A DNA stretch of 51,489 nt. It comes from an uncultured Blautia sp. (GTDB lineage: Bacteria; Bacillota; Clostridia; Lachnospirales; Lachnospiraceae). Under the pieces are notes generated by a model that was not told where the DNA came from, made no database searches, and was given only the letters and a program-made list of their open reading frames with translations. A program made the translations under genes and the position numbers. The stretch covers positions 1 through 51,489 of the forward strand of contig UQSX01000016.1 of assembly GCA_900543715.1 (NCBI GenBank). Direction: 5' to 3'. This document shows positions 34,886-43,023 of this stretch, one piece after another. Each line of letters opens with the position of its first letter. Positions within the stretch are counted from its first letter, which is position 1.

Positions 34886-36769
34886 ATGTATAAAACATTA
34901 TCCCTGTCCCACTGGAAAAAGATCTTTGCCAGTTTTCTTACTCTGCTGCCCCAGTTATTTTTGTTTGAGCTGGTTTTTAAAATTCTTTCAGTATTCTTCT
35001 TTGTTCCCGCCGGAAAAGAACTGATCGTTATGATGCTGGAAATAACAGGAGACACCAGCCTGTATAATTACAATATGCTCCGTATTCTGTTAAGCCTTCC
35101 CGGCATAGCTGCCATTGTACTGATCCTCTGTCTTTCTGCCCTTCTGGCCTATTTTGAATTTTCTGTGATCCTCACTGGCCTTTACCAGGGATACAGAGGA
35201 AAGTCCTTCTCCTTAAAGGATACTGTCAGCTCCTCTGTATACTCTCTGTTTTCCTTAAACTTCAAAAGTATTCCGGGGCTTTTTATCTATGGGATCCTTC
35301 TCCTCCCTTTTCAGAATATCTATCTCATTCCCTCAGTAATGCCCCATCTGGAAATCCCTAATTTTATTACAGGAGAGCTGTCGAAAAGGTGGTATGGAGA
35401 TTTTGTTCTGAATCTGGCCTATATCCTGATCTTTCTGGTTTTTCTGCTGCTTCTTTTCCTTCTTCCCTCTATGGTGCTGACTGGAAAAACCTTCCGAGAA
35501 GCCTCTGCAGAAAGTATCCGTACCTGGAAAAGAACAGGAATAAAAGGGCTTTTCCTTCTAAGCATCCTTATGGTCTTCTGGTGGCTGCTTTTTCATCAGC
35601 CGGGACTCCTTCCCACAGATTTTTCTGCAGTTATAGAAAAGAATCCTCTGAAAACTCTGTGTATGCTTTTCTTCTCTGGAAAGACTCAGGAAACCGCCTT
35701 TGCCGGTGCGCTGGTCTGGGCTCTGCGCTGTATTCTTTCTCTGGGATTTATGGCTGTTCTTGTAGGCGTTTATACTTCTTCTGTGGAAGAAAAAGCTCTC
35801 TGCTCTCCAGCTGCCGTCTGTCTTCCCACGCAGAATATAGGAAAAGTCAGAGTCTTCCTGTGCGAAAAGCTTGCTGTCCTCCGAAATTATTTCCGACCTC
35901 TTTTCAGGAAAATTCCCGGCCTTAAAAGCATTTGGATTCCTGTAGTTCTCCTTGCCCTGGCTGCCGGACTTTCTGCCATGTATCAGTACGCTCATACACC
36001 TCCTGCTGTCCATCAGCCCCTGAGTATCGGGCACAGAGGCAGTGACCTGGGAGTAGAAAATACCCTGAAAGCAGTAGAAGGTGCCATAGAATCCGGAGCA
36101 GACTATGCAGAGGTAGATATTCAGCTGACAAAGGATCTGGTTCCTGTAGCTGCTCATGATGACAGCCTCAGCCGTATGGCAGGACAATCCGACAGCATAA
36201 ATGAACTTACCCTCAAAGAACTTCAATCCATTCCTTTGTCTCAGTATGGAATGAAAGGCCAGGTGCCTACTCTGGAAGAGTTGATCCGGCTTTCTCAGGG
36301 AAAGATCCGGCTGCTCATTGAATTAAAAGCTGTTTCTGAAAGAGAAAAAGAGCCTCTGGTGGACCAGATACTGGCCCTCATCGAAAAATATAATTTTCAA
36401 AAAGACTGTATCCTTATGTCCCTGGATTACGAACTGGTACAGCTTGTACGCCAGAAAAATCCCGTTCTGAAAACCGGCTACTGCATGTTTGGGAATTTGG
36501 GAGAGACTACAGTAGAAAATCTCCTTTCCCTGGACTGTGACTTCGTAGTTATAGAAGAAAATATGGTTTCCAACAGCTTTATATCTGCCTGCCGCCAAGC
36601 CTGGCTGCCAGTTTATGTATGGACGGTGGATCTGGAAGAAAACATGAAAAAATATCTGGATATGGGAGTAAACGGACTGATCTCAGATAAGCCTTATCTG
36701 GTAAAAGAAGTGCTGGAAGACTATCCCTCTCAAGGGATTCCATCGGCAGAAGATTATTATTTTTCCTGA
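34886..36769 (+). CDS. Membrane-anchored glycerophosphodiester phosphodiesterase
   Basis: A 627-residue two-part protein. The N-terminal half (1-370) holds about eight membrane segments of the GDPD-associated membrane domain. The C-terminal half is the GlpQ/UgpQ-like catalytic domain: LSIGHRGSDLGVENTLKAV with the catalytic His/Arg/Glu, then ADYAEVDIQLTKDLVPVAAHDDSL with metal-binding Glu-Asp and the second His, and VWTVDLEENMKKYLDMGVNGLISDKP at the end. It cleaves glycerophosphodiesters to glycerol 3-phosphate and an alcohol, here probably outside or at the membrane, perhaps on lipid or lipoteichoic-acid fragments. CCGGAGGT precedes the ATG. Confidence 0.93.
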   Translation: MYKTLSLSHWKKIFASFLTLLPQLFLFELVFKILSVFFFVPAGKELIVMMLEITGDTSLYNYNMLRILLSLPGIAAIVLILCLSALLAYFEFSVILTGLYQGYRGKSFSLKDTVSSSVYSLFSLNFKSIPGLFIYGILLLPFQNIYLIPSVMPHLEIPNFITGELSKRWYGDFVLNLAYILIFLVFLLLLFLLPSMVLTGKTFREASAESIRTWKRTGIKGLFLLSILMVFWWLLFHQPGLLPTDFSAVIEKNPLKTLCMLFFSGKTQETAFAGALVWALRCILSLGFMAVLVGVYTSSVEEKALCSPAAVCLPTQNIGKVRVFLCEKLAVLRNYFRPLFRKIPGLKSIWIPVVLLALAAGLSAMYQYAHTPPAVHQPLSIGHRGSDLGVENTLKAVEGAIESGADYAEVDIQLTKDLVPVAAHDDSLSRMAGQSDSINELTLKELQSIPLSQYGMKGQVPTLEELIRLSQGKIRLLIELKAVSEREKEPLVDQILALIEKYNFQKDCILMSLDYELVQLVRQKNPVLKTGYCMFGNLGETTVENLLSLDCDFVVIEENMVSNSFISACRQAWLPVYVWTVDLEENMKKYLDMGVNGLISDKPYLVKEVLEDYPSQGIPSAEDYYFS

Positions 36770-36783
36770 ACGGAAGGTCTTAC

Positions 36784-36883
36784 ATACTATATGCAATTCA
36801 TGAAAAGCGGCAGCCGTATCTCAAGGAATATCAAAAATCCTTTTTAATACAGCTGCCGCTCTGGTGCGATACGATACTATATG
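36784..36883. repeat. Nested hairpin flanked by 10-bp direct repeats
   Basis: A hairpin at 36806-36860 pairs AGCGGCAGC with GCTGCCGCT, then GTAT/ATAC, then AAGGA/TCCTT. On either side stands the direct repeat ATACTATATG (36784-36793 and 36874-36883). No T run follows the stem, so it is a poor terminator for the phosphodiesterase gene. Confidence 0.55.
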
Positions 36884-36925
36884 TTATCTTGCATTATTTC
36901 ATTCCGAAACACCTTCCGTATATCT

Positions 36926-37012
36926 TTATCCCAGGCATACGCCTCCGTCGATTACAATTGAGGCCGAATTGACAAAGCTGGATTCATCACTGGCCAGATA
37001 GACAGTTCCCAT
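36926..37012 (-). pseudogene. 3'-terminal remnant of a short-chain dehydrogenase (SDR) gene
   Basis: The minus-strand frame GGPMGTVYLASDESSFVN... followed by a SIVIDGGVCLG ending reproduces the last ~30 residues of classical SDR oxidoreductases (LASDESSFVNGASIVVDGG-type). Everything upstream, including the cofactor motif and catalytic Tyr-Lys, is missing: the frame abuts the PanB-like stop codon. It is a deletion remnant showing that an SDR gene once followed the PanB-like gene or was fused in by deletion. A GGAGGG before the ATG could still allow translation of a 28-residue peptide. Confidence 0.7.
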
Positions 37013-37021
37013 AGGCCCTCC

Positions 37022-37888
37022 TTATGCATGCTCCAGCATGTTCAGGAATTTATCCAGTTCCGCTTCATCCATATGATAGCCATGCTTGTCTTCCGGATAA
37101 GCACCGGTCCGCACATCATTAGCCCAGGCTCCGTAAATCTGAGTTGCCCACTGGAAGAAATTTCCGTAGGATTTTGCATGGGAAGCTGCAGAAGGCATCA
37201 TGCCAAAGGTATCAAAATCCACCATCTCACAGCCGTCTGCGGCCCCTCCTGCTGCTATGGAAATCACAGGTACACGAAGCTTTTTCGCAATAGCATTAGT
37301 CACCTCAATAGGAGTCAGTTCAATGGTCATTGCCATCATACCGCATTCCTGATATTCATATGCCATCCGGTAAACCTTCATGGCCTCTTCCGCAGTCCTT
37401 CCCATACGTTTATAACCGCCCTGACGGTTGGTCTGCCATCCGGATAATGCGCCTACATGACCGAATACAGGAAGATAATTGTCCGCCATATACTCTAAGG
37501 TCTCATTGCTGATTCCCATAGGCAGAAGAGAATCTGCGCCACAATTCATGTAATAAGAACCATATTCCAATGCTTTTTCCTTAGATGCATAGGTAGGGGT
37601 CTGCATGTAAAAATTAAGATGGATATATGGGGCAGCCCGCCTTACTGTCTGTATCCACCAGGGAGCAATATCAATCTGCTGCTGAGGGTCAGATTTGCCG
37701 TCCCCGGGCACTGTCAGACGGCAGATATCGCAGCCTGCCATCTCCGCAGCCATGGTAAAATACTGATCCCGGCCTGCCGGACACATCTGTACAATAGGGG
37801 TGCCTTCATCTTTCAGCTTCTGAAGATAATTAATAGATTTGCGTCCTTTCACAACTCTTGAGGAACTTACTTTCTTTTCTTCTGACAT
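37022..37888 (-). CDS. PanB-like / PEP-mutase-superfamily enzyme
   Basis: A 288-residue TIM-barrel protein related to ketopantoate hydroxymethyltransferase (PanB) and the isocitrate-lyase/PEP-mutase superfamily. PanB-like features are VFGHVGALSGWQTNRQGGYKRMGR and MTIELTPIEVTNAIAKKLRVPVISIAAG. However, the usual panB neighbours panC and panD are absent and the overall pattern is divergent, so another C-C bond reaction on a keto acid is possible. It is preceded on the same strand by a trigger-factor-C-like gene and followed by an SDR remnant. A LuxR regulator lies further upstream. It was probably part of a small catabolic unit. Confidence 0.7.
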   Translation of the reverse strand: MSEEKKVSSSRVVKGRKSINYLQKLKDEGTPIVQMCPAGRDQYFTMAAEMAGCDICRLTVPGDGKSDPQQQIDIAPWWIQTVRRAAPYIHLNFYMQTPTYASKEKALEYGSYYMNCGADSLLPMGISNETLEYMADNYLPVFGHVGALSGWQTNRQGGYKRMGRTAEEAMKVYRMAYEYQECGMMAMTIELTPIEVTNAIAKKLRVPVISIAAGGAADGCEMVDFDTFGMMPSAASHAKSYGNFFQWATQIYGAWANDVRTGAYPEDKHGYHMDEAELDKFLNMLEHA

Positions 37889-37970
37889 AATAAGGTCTCC
37901 TTTCTGAATAATATAAAGTTTCTTGTTTCGCAGATCCTATGTCTGCCAAAATGCAAAAACTGCCGATTTT

Positions 37971-38483
37971 TCACAGAATAACCGCGCTTTTGCAGATTCT
38001 CTGAATAGTTTTTCTGACCAGCAGATCCTCTCTCAGCATATCCAGATTCTCACCGAAAAAGCTTTTGATCTCTCTTACTGTGGTATGCTGCCGTTCTGCC
38101 ATAGCTTCTGCCTCTAATTCAAGCTCTTCCCGGCTGATCTGAATCTGTTCTGTCTCTGTTATCTCCTGGAGGATACAGCGGATTTTCACCTGCCTGCGGG
38201 CCTCTTTTTGGATATCTTCCATCTGGTCCTGGATATCTCTTTCTACGAAAAAGTTTATCTCACCGGTTCGCAAGGCTTTATAGCGCATTTCCTGATAAAG
38301 CTGGCATACCATGGCCTGAACTTCATTCTCTACCAGGCTTTCTGGAACATCTATGGGATAGGTTTCTGCCAATTTGAAAAGAACTGCTTCTTCTATCCGT
38401 TCTTCTTTTTCTTCCGCTGTCTTCCATTTTTCCGGGAGCTGTATCACAAGACCTTTGTAAGTTTTTTCTGCTGTCTCTGCCAT
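37971..38483 (-). CDS. Stand-alone trigger factor C-terminal domain protein
   Basis: A 170-residue protein matching only the C-terminal SurA-like chaperone domain of trigger factor: ETYPIDVPESLVENEVQAMVCQLYQEM, then helical ARRQVKIRCILQEITETEQIQISREELELEAEAMAERQ and a terminal LREDLLVRKTIQRI. The ribosome-binding and PPIase domains are absent. I use ATG 38483, with AAGGAGG 9 bases upstream, not the longer upstream frame. It precedes the PanB-like gene by 82 bases on the same strand. It may act as a private assembly chaperone for the neighbouring enzyme; this is inference. Confidence 0.75.
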   Translation of the reverse strand: MAETAEKTYKGLVIQLPEKWKTAEEKEERIEEAVLFKLAETYPIDVPESLVENEVQAMVCQLYQEMRYKALRTGEINFFVERDIQDQMEDIQKEARRQVKIRCILQEITETEQIQISREELELEAEAMAERQHTTVREIKSFFGENLDMLREDLLVRKTIQRICKSAVIL

Positions 38484-38645
38484 GTTTCTGCGCCTCCTTA
38501 CTTTTTGTATTCTTTCAAAGTATCTAAATCGCAGAAATATTTTGTATTTATAGTCTATCAAATCTATTTTTTTATTAAAATCATCAGAATTCAGTATTTA
38601 AAATCACTAATTTTGCGTATTTTACAAAGATATCAGAAATGATAA

Positions 38646-38703
38646 AATAAAAAAGATCAGGGGAATTTTCCAAGCTTCAGAAAGGCCCTCTGATCCTTTT
38701 ATT
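38646..38703 (-). terminator. Terminator after the LuxR-type gene
   Basis: Minus strand GGATCAGAGGG pairs with CCCCTGATC across a 22-base loop and is followed by TTTTTTATTTT. It separates the LuxR gene from the downstream trigger-factor-C/PanB-like genes. Confidence 0.75.
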
Positions 38704-38732
38704 TTGTAACTTTTGAGAAGATATGTTATGAC

Positions 38733-39497
38733 TTAAGAGTTCAGCAGCCGGGACAGTAATTCCCGCTGACTGGACACATTCATCTTTTCATAGATATGAG
38801 CGATGTGTTTATAGGTGGTGGACCTGGCAATATGAAGAATCTCGCTAATCTGAGAAGGGGATACGCTCTGACAAAGAAGTTCCGCAATCTGGGTTTCTCT
38901 GGGCGTCAAAACCTTTTCCTCATCAATCCTCATGGTCACTTTAGAATCGCTGTTCTGATAGTAAAAATTCCGGTGAAGATTATTCAACAAAGGAAGAATT
39001 AATTCCAGAAGCTGAAGCTCCTTTTCCGTAAATTTTTTCTTTGTTTTCCGGTCTAATGCAATAATCAGCCTCAACTCTCCAAGGGTATCATAAAACCCTG
39101 CTCCCCAGGAGTATTTCAGCCCTCTTTGACGAATAAAGTCCGGTATAAACTCTGCGGAAGGTTCCCCCTCCCAGTCATGTACATTAAAAGCAGGCACATC
39201 TGCCCTTTGCCCTATGGTTTTCTTTCCAAACATACTGTAACGCTGCCCATCAGTGTTGGCATAATAGGCCATATAAACTTTTATCCACCGCTCCTCAATA
39301 TTCCTGAGATGGAGACCGGAAATCTTTCCATTTCTGTCCAGCAGATAGGCGGAGCCACAGTCATATTCACAGAGTTCTCCGATATGGTCCAGAATCTGTG
39401 CCGCAAATTTATCTGGATTACAAGCGCTTCCACAGGCAATTATAAATTCATAAATTTTCTCCCACTGCTCTCTTCCTATTTCTTTTGTCTCTAACAT
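38733..39497 (-). CDS. LuxR family transcriptional regulator
   Basis: A 254-residue regulator with a C-terminal LuxR/GerE helix-turn-helix (LTPRETQIAELLCQSVSPSQISEILHIARSTTYKHIAHIYEKMNV, about 197-241) and an N-terminal GAF-like sensor of about 150 residues with several cysteines. No receiver domain. The gene has a strong promoter (39549-39578) and its own terminator, so it is transcribed alone. Sitting directly upstream of the trigger-factor-C/PanB-like genes on the same strand, it is their likely regulator; ligand unknown. Confidence 0.9.
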   Translation of the reverse strand: MLETKEIGREQWEKIYEFIIACGSACNPDKFAAQILDHIGELCEYDCGSAYLLDRNGKISGLHLRNIEERWIKVYMAYYANTDGQRYSMFGKKTIGQRADVPAFNVHDWEGEPSAEFIPDFIRQRGLKYSWGAGFYDTLGELRLIIALDRKTKKKFTEKELQLLELILPLLNNLHRNFYYQNSDSKVTMRIDEEKVLTPRETQIAELLCQSVSPSQISEILHIARSTTYKHIAHIYEKMNVSSQRELLSRLLNS

Positions 39498-39548
39498 AAA
39501 AAACCACCCTTAAAACACCATTGCTGCCCCAGTTTTCAGAATATATTT

Positions 39549-39578
39549 ATTATAAAACACCGGTTTCAGCCATGTCAA
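39549..39578 (-). promoter_or_regulatory. Promoter of the LuxR-type gene
   Basis: Minus strand TTGACA (39573-39578) and TATAAT (39549-39554), both perfect consensus, separated by 18 bp. Confidence 0.8.
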
Positions 39579-39747
39579 CTTGCGGTCAGAGAAAGAAGTT
39601 CTTTTCAACAGAAGAAAAAATATTCTGGTATTGTCTCAAAATCGTAATCCTTTTTTTCTTCATTGAGATATAGCTGAAACAATTATCCGCTATTATAAAA
39701 GTATAAAGAAAAACAACTTATCATCCATATCTAAGGAGGAAATCAAT

Positions 39748-40161
39748 ATGACAAAAACAAACAGCTTTAAAAAATTCAGGACCTTAAAACTTATCAGCGG
39801 AGCCGGCTTTCTCTTTTTTCTCTGTCTGCTTCTGCAGGAGTTCCTTTTCCAGCTTCCTTCCACGCTGCCTTTCTTTTTGTACCATCTGGCCATTGGCGGT
39901 GTCCTATATGGAATCTATCAATGGAAAAAAGCATCTATCCAAAAGCTCATGGCAAAACTGAGAGAAAAACATATGCTGCTCCCGGCAGCGATCCTGACAG
40001 TTCTGGCTGGTGTTCTTCTTTTCTACGACTTTATCGGATTTCTCACCTATCTGGGCGCCAGACTGATCTGGTCAGGCATTTCCCTGGTTCCCTATCTCTA
40101 TTTCCGGTATAAAGAAAAAGAGGCCCAGGAAACTCTTCCCACAGAAAATATATCCCTTTAA
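39748..40161 (+). CDS. Hypothetical membrane protein (three or four segments)
   Basis: A 137-residue protein with hydrophobic segments at roughly 14-33, 41-58, 75-94 and 98-117, a basic N-terminus and an acidic tail. AAGGAGG lies 9 bases before the ATG and a strong terminator follows the stop, so it is a monocistronic unit. No family recognised and no catalytic motif seen. Confidence 0.7.
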   Translation: MTKTNSFKKFRTLKLISGAGFLFFLCLLLQEFLFQLPSTLPFFLYHLAIGGVLYGIYQWKKASIQKLMAKLREKHMLLPAAILTVLAGVLLFYDFIGFLTYLGARLIWSGISLVPYLYFRYKEKEAQETLPTENISL

Positions 40162-40167
40162 GCCTTT

Positions 40168-40203
40168 CAAAAAGACACTCCAAACGGAAGTGTCTTTTTT
40201 TAA
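40168..40203 (+). terminator. Terminator after the 137-aa membrane protein gene
   Basis: AAAAAGACACT (40169-40179) pairs with AGTGTCTTTTT (40189-40199), followed by further T residues. Confidence 0.85.
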
Positions 40204-40262
40204 CCATTTTGGATATGAATTCGTGTATTTTATGTAAAAGAACTTCTCTCTTCTTTCAAAAA

Positions 40263-40271
40263 TGGTATAAT
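40263..40271 (+). promoter_or_regulatory. Extended -10 promoter of the acetyltransferase-rich stretch
   Basis: TGGTATAAT is an extended -10 with a perfect TATAAT; no clear -35 is present. Start near 40278, giving a leader of about 95 bases that contains an AGATCA/TGATCT inverted repeat (about 40319-40350). Confidence 0.6.
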
Positions 40272-40371
40272 GTAGCTATGAAATCCGTAAGATATAAATC
40301 ACCTTAACAATGTGTAAAAAGATCATCTAACAAAATCGTTGAATTGATCTATGAGCGAAGGAGCAGCTAAA

Positions 40372-41346
40372 ATGTATATCAGAGAATACGAACCTGCTGA
40401 CTGTTCTGAAATAGCATCACTTTTTTACCAGACAGTTCATGAGGTCAATAAACAGGACTATACCAGCGAACAATTAAATGCATGGGCAGCCGGAAAGGTA
40501 GACCTGGCCGCCTGGAACCAGTCCTTCCTGGAACACTATACTTTAGTAGCCGTTGAAAATGGCAGGATCGCAGGTTTTGGGGACATTGATGAAACCGGAT
40601 ATCTGGATCGTCTCTACGTCCACAAAGAGCACCAGAGGGAGGGAATCGCCGCTGCTCTCTGCAGCAGGCTGGAAGCTCATGTCCAGGGAAATATCCTGAC
40701 CCACGCCTCGATTACAGCCAGGCCCTTTTTTCAGAAGAGAGGATACAAAGTTCTGAAAGAGCAGCAGGTAGAACGGCAAAACGTCCTGCTTACCAACTTT
40801 GTTATGGTGCTTGAAAGAGAAATCCAACCTCCTTCTATCAAAGAAAATCCGATGCAGAAGGTCCTTGTAATCGGCAGTCCTGGTGCGGGAAAAAGCACCT
40901 TTTCACGAAAGCTGAGAGATGCTACAGGGCTTCCTTTATATTACCTGGATATGATCTGGCACAGACCTGATAAGACCAATATTTCCCGTGAGGAACTTAC
41001 TGCACGTCAGAGAGAAATCATAAAAACTCCAAAGTGGATCATTGACGGAAATTATCTCAGCACAATGGAGCTTCGCCTAAAAAACTGTGATACTGTATTC
41101 TTCCTGGACTATCCTTTGGAGGTCTGTCTGGCCGGAGCCAAAGCCCGTATCGGTACAAAACGGGAAGATATTCCCTGGATAGAAACAGAATTTGACCAGG
41201 AATTCAAGCAGTGGATCCTGGATTTTCCGAAAGACCAGCTTCCCATCATATACCAGCTTCTTGAAAAGTATAAAGAAAACCGGACTGTCCACATTTTTAA
41301 ATCCAGAGAAGAAGCAGAGCATTATCTTGTTTCCATAGAAAATTGA
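40372..41346 (+). CDS. Fusion of a GNAT acetyltransferase and a P-loop kinase-like (FlaR/adenylate-kinase-like) domain
   Basis: A 324-residue two-domain protein. Residues 1-150 are a GNAT N-acetyltransferase with LDRLYVHKEHQREGIAAALCSRLEAH (acetyl-CoA motif A) and FFQKRGYKV (motif B). From about 160 a P-loop domain follows, with VLVIGSPGAGKSTFSRKL (Walker A at 168-176), YYLDMIWHRPD, WIIDGNYLSTM and VFFLDYPLEVC, as in the adenylate-kinase-like DNA topology modulation (FlaR) family. I chose ATG 40372, with AAGGAG 8 bases upstream. An internal ATG at 40852 lacks a good ribosome binding site, so the fusion appears real and not a missed stop. The substrates of both halves are unknown. Confidence 0.82.
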   Translation: MYIREYEPADCSEIASLFYQTVHEVNKQDYTSEQLNAWAAGKVDLAAWNQSFLEHYTLVAVENGRIAGFGDIDETGYLDRLYVHKEHQREGIAAALCSRLEAHVQGNILTHASITARPFFQKRGYKVLKEQQVERQNVLLTNFVMVLEREIQPPSIKENPMQKVLVIGSPGAGKSTFSRKLRDATGLPLYYLDMIWHRPDKTNISREELTARQREIIKTPKWIIDGNYLSTMELRLKNCDTVFFLDYPLEVCLAGAKARIGTKREDIPWIETEFDQEFKQWILDFPKDQLPIIYQLLEKYKENRTVHIFKSREEAEHYLVSIEN

Positions 41347-41371
41347 TACATAAAGTTGAGGTACATGTTAT

Positions 41372-41827
41372 ATGAAATTTGAAATCATAAATCTTGTTCA
41401 GCGGCCTGAAATACTGGAAAAAGCCGCCCATTGGTTCCATGAAAAGTGGAGCGTTCCCCTGGAAGCCTACAGAGAAAGCATGGAAGAATCTCTCCTGAAA
41501 AGCTCCTCTGTCCCCCAATGGTATCTGGCCCTGAAAGATTCCGAGATCATAGGAGGAATGGGGGTCATCGAGAATGACTTTCACAACAGAGAAGACTTGA
41601 CTCCCAACGTCTGTGCGGTTTATACAGAAGAAAAATACCGGGGGCAGGGAGTAGCTGGAGAGCTTCTGGACTATGTTTGCAGGGATATGAAACAACGGGG
41701 CATCGATACCCTGTATCTTCTCACAGACCATACCTCTTTTTACGAAAGATACGGCTGGGAATTTTTCTGCATGGTCCAGGGCGACGGAGAACCTGAAATG
41801 TCAAGAATGTATATCCACAGAGGGTAA
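41372..41827 (+). CDS. GNAT family N-acetyltransferase (1)
   Basis: A 151-residue single-domain GNAT protein. Motif A is in VCAVYTEEKYRGQGVAGELLDYV, motif B around YLLTDHTSFYERYGWEFF. The N-terminal helices (HWFHEKWSVPLEAYRESM) match the subgroup often annotated as small-molecule acetyltransferases. It lies 25 bases after the fusion gene and is probably co-transcribed. Substrate unknown. Confidence 0.88.
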   Translation: MKFEIINLVQRPEILEKAAHWFHEKWSVPLEAYRESMEESLLKSSSVPQWYLALKDSEIIGGMGVIENDFHNREDLTPNVCAVYTEEKYRGQGVAGELLDYVCRDMKQRGIDTLYLLTDHTSFYERYGWEFFCMVQGDGEPEMSRMYIHRG

Positions 41828-41884
41828 TTCCTCATCCTATACAACAGCCGCCGCTTATAAATTTTCATATATGGGGGTGTTTTT

Positions 41885-42001
41885 ATGGAAATTTTCTTTA
41901 TCGTGATCGCTTTGATCGCATTGTGCACAGCAGTATTTTTAAGAGGAAAAGCCTTGACAGATTTTGTAAATGATCTGTCAAAAAAGGATAAAACTGATTA
42001 A
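41885..42001 (+). CDS. 38-aa single-pass membrane peptide
   Basis: A small ORF with GGGGGTG 6 bases before its ATG. It encodes MEIFFIVIALIALCTAVFL, a membrane helix, followed by a basic and polar tail ending in Lys and Asp residues. Length, position in the run of plus-strand genes and a plausible ribosome binding site support coding. It could be a small membrane modulator or a type I toxin-like peptide; no antisense RNA was recognised. Confidence 0.5.
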   Translation: MEIFFIVIALIALCTAVFLRGKALTDFVNDLSKKDKTD

Positions 42002-42069
42002 AAGTAAAATCAGGAATTATCCTTTGTGGATCAAACGGAGGAAAGGCAGAAAGAATCGGAGAATATCTT

Positions 42070-42393
42070 ATGTTTCTTATATTCATTATAGTATTTGATC
42101 TGATCATGGCCCTATGCATGTTCCTGATGGGCTTTTATTTTTACAGATCAAAAGGAAAAGCTGCTGACTATTTAACTGGTTACAATATCCGCTCAGATGA
42201 TCAACGGAAAAAGGTAAACGAAGACCTTATGTGCCAGTGTTATGGCAAAAGAATGCTGGTCATGTCCCTTCCTTTTCTATTCGGTATAATCCTGGATTTT
42301 TTCAGGCCCGGCCTGGGCAATGGCTTGGCCTGGATTGTATGGTTTATACTTTTTGTTCTATTGCTGATCAAAAGAGCCAAACTTGAAAAGTAA
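42070..42393 (+). CDS. DUF3784-like small membrane protein
   Basis: A 107-residue protein with a hydrophobic N-terminal segment, the motif GKAADYLTGYNIRSDDQRKKVNEDLMCQCYGKRM, and two C-terminal membrane segments. The central GYN..(D/E)..LC...GK pattern resembles DUF3784 proteins found in Firmicutes, some near bacteriocin immunity genes. That role is not indicated here. It lies 27 bases before the next acetyltransferase. Confidence 0.6.
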   Translation: MFLIFIIVFDLIMALCMFLMGFYFYRSKGKAADYLTGYNIRSDDQRKKVNEDLMCQCYGKRMLVMSLPFLFGIILDFFRPGLGNGLAWIVWFILFVLLLIKRAKLEK

Positions 42394-42420
42394 AAAATAA
42401 ATTTGAAATGGAGTATAGCT

Positions 42421-42942
42421 ATGGAAATAAGAACGAAACGGCTCCTTCTCTCTCCTCTGGGACCTCAGTATGTAAATACTGCATTTGCTTACAGCGGCGA
42501 CCTGGAAAACACAAAATTTATGCTGGATCTTCCGGAAGAAAGTATTGAAGAAACTGCAGAATTTCTCAAAAAAGCTGAGGGAGAATGGCAGAAAGAATTT
42601 CCTGAATTTTATGAATTTGCCATTCTCACAGAGGGTACCCATATAGGTTCTGTCTGTCTCTATCTGAACGAGGATAGGACCGAAGGGGAGTTAGGATGGA
42701 TTCTGAATAAAAGGTATTGGGGACATGGTTATACCTTAGAAGCTGCCCAAGCTTTGATAGATTACGCTTATCAAAACCTGGGGATCAAGAAATTTATCGC
42801 ATACTGTGACAGTGAAAATATCCCTTCTTATTCTCTTATGGAAAAGCTGGGAATGTCCAGGGTCCTGTGCCGGTCCGGCAGAAAAAACAGGTCATCCTCT
42901 GAAGAGCGAATGGAATATAAATACGCCCTTGAAAAAGAATAA
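42421..42942 (+). CDS. GNAT family N-acetyltransferase, RimJ/RimL-like (2)
   Basis: A 173-residue acetyltransferase. It starts MEIRTKRLLLSPL, as in RimJ/RimL-type enzymes. Motif A is GELGWILNKRYWGHGYTLEAAQALIDYAY and motif B is FIAYCDSENIPSYSLMEKLGM. I use ATG 42421, since GGAG lies 8 bases upstream. RimJ-like members acetylate N-terminal amines of ribosomal proteins or drugs; the target here is unknown. Confidence 0.9.
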   Translation: MEIRTKRLLLSPLGPQYVNTAFAYSGDLENTKFMLDLPEESIEETAEFLKKAEGEWQKEFPEFYEFAILTEGTHIGSVCLYLNEDRTEGELGWILNKRYWGHGYTLEAAQALIDYAYQNLGIKKFIAYCDSENIPSYSLMEKLGMSRVLCRSGRKNRSSSEERMEYKYALEKE

Positions 42943-43023
42943 TTAAGGAGCTGGCAGACACCGGAAAATAATGGCTAAAAGTCAGAAATTTTCTAAATAA
43001 AAATCAGGCAGGAGGGAAATCGT

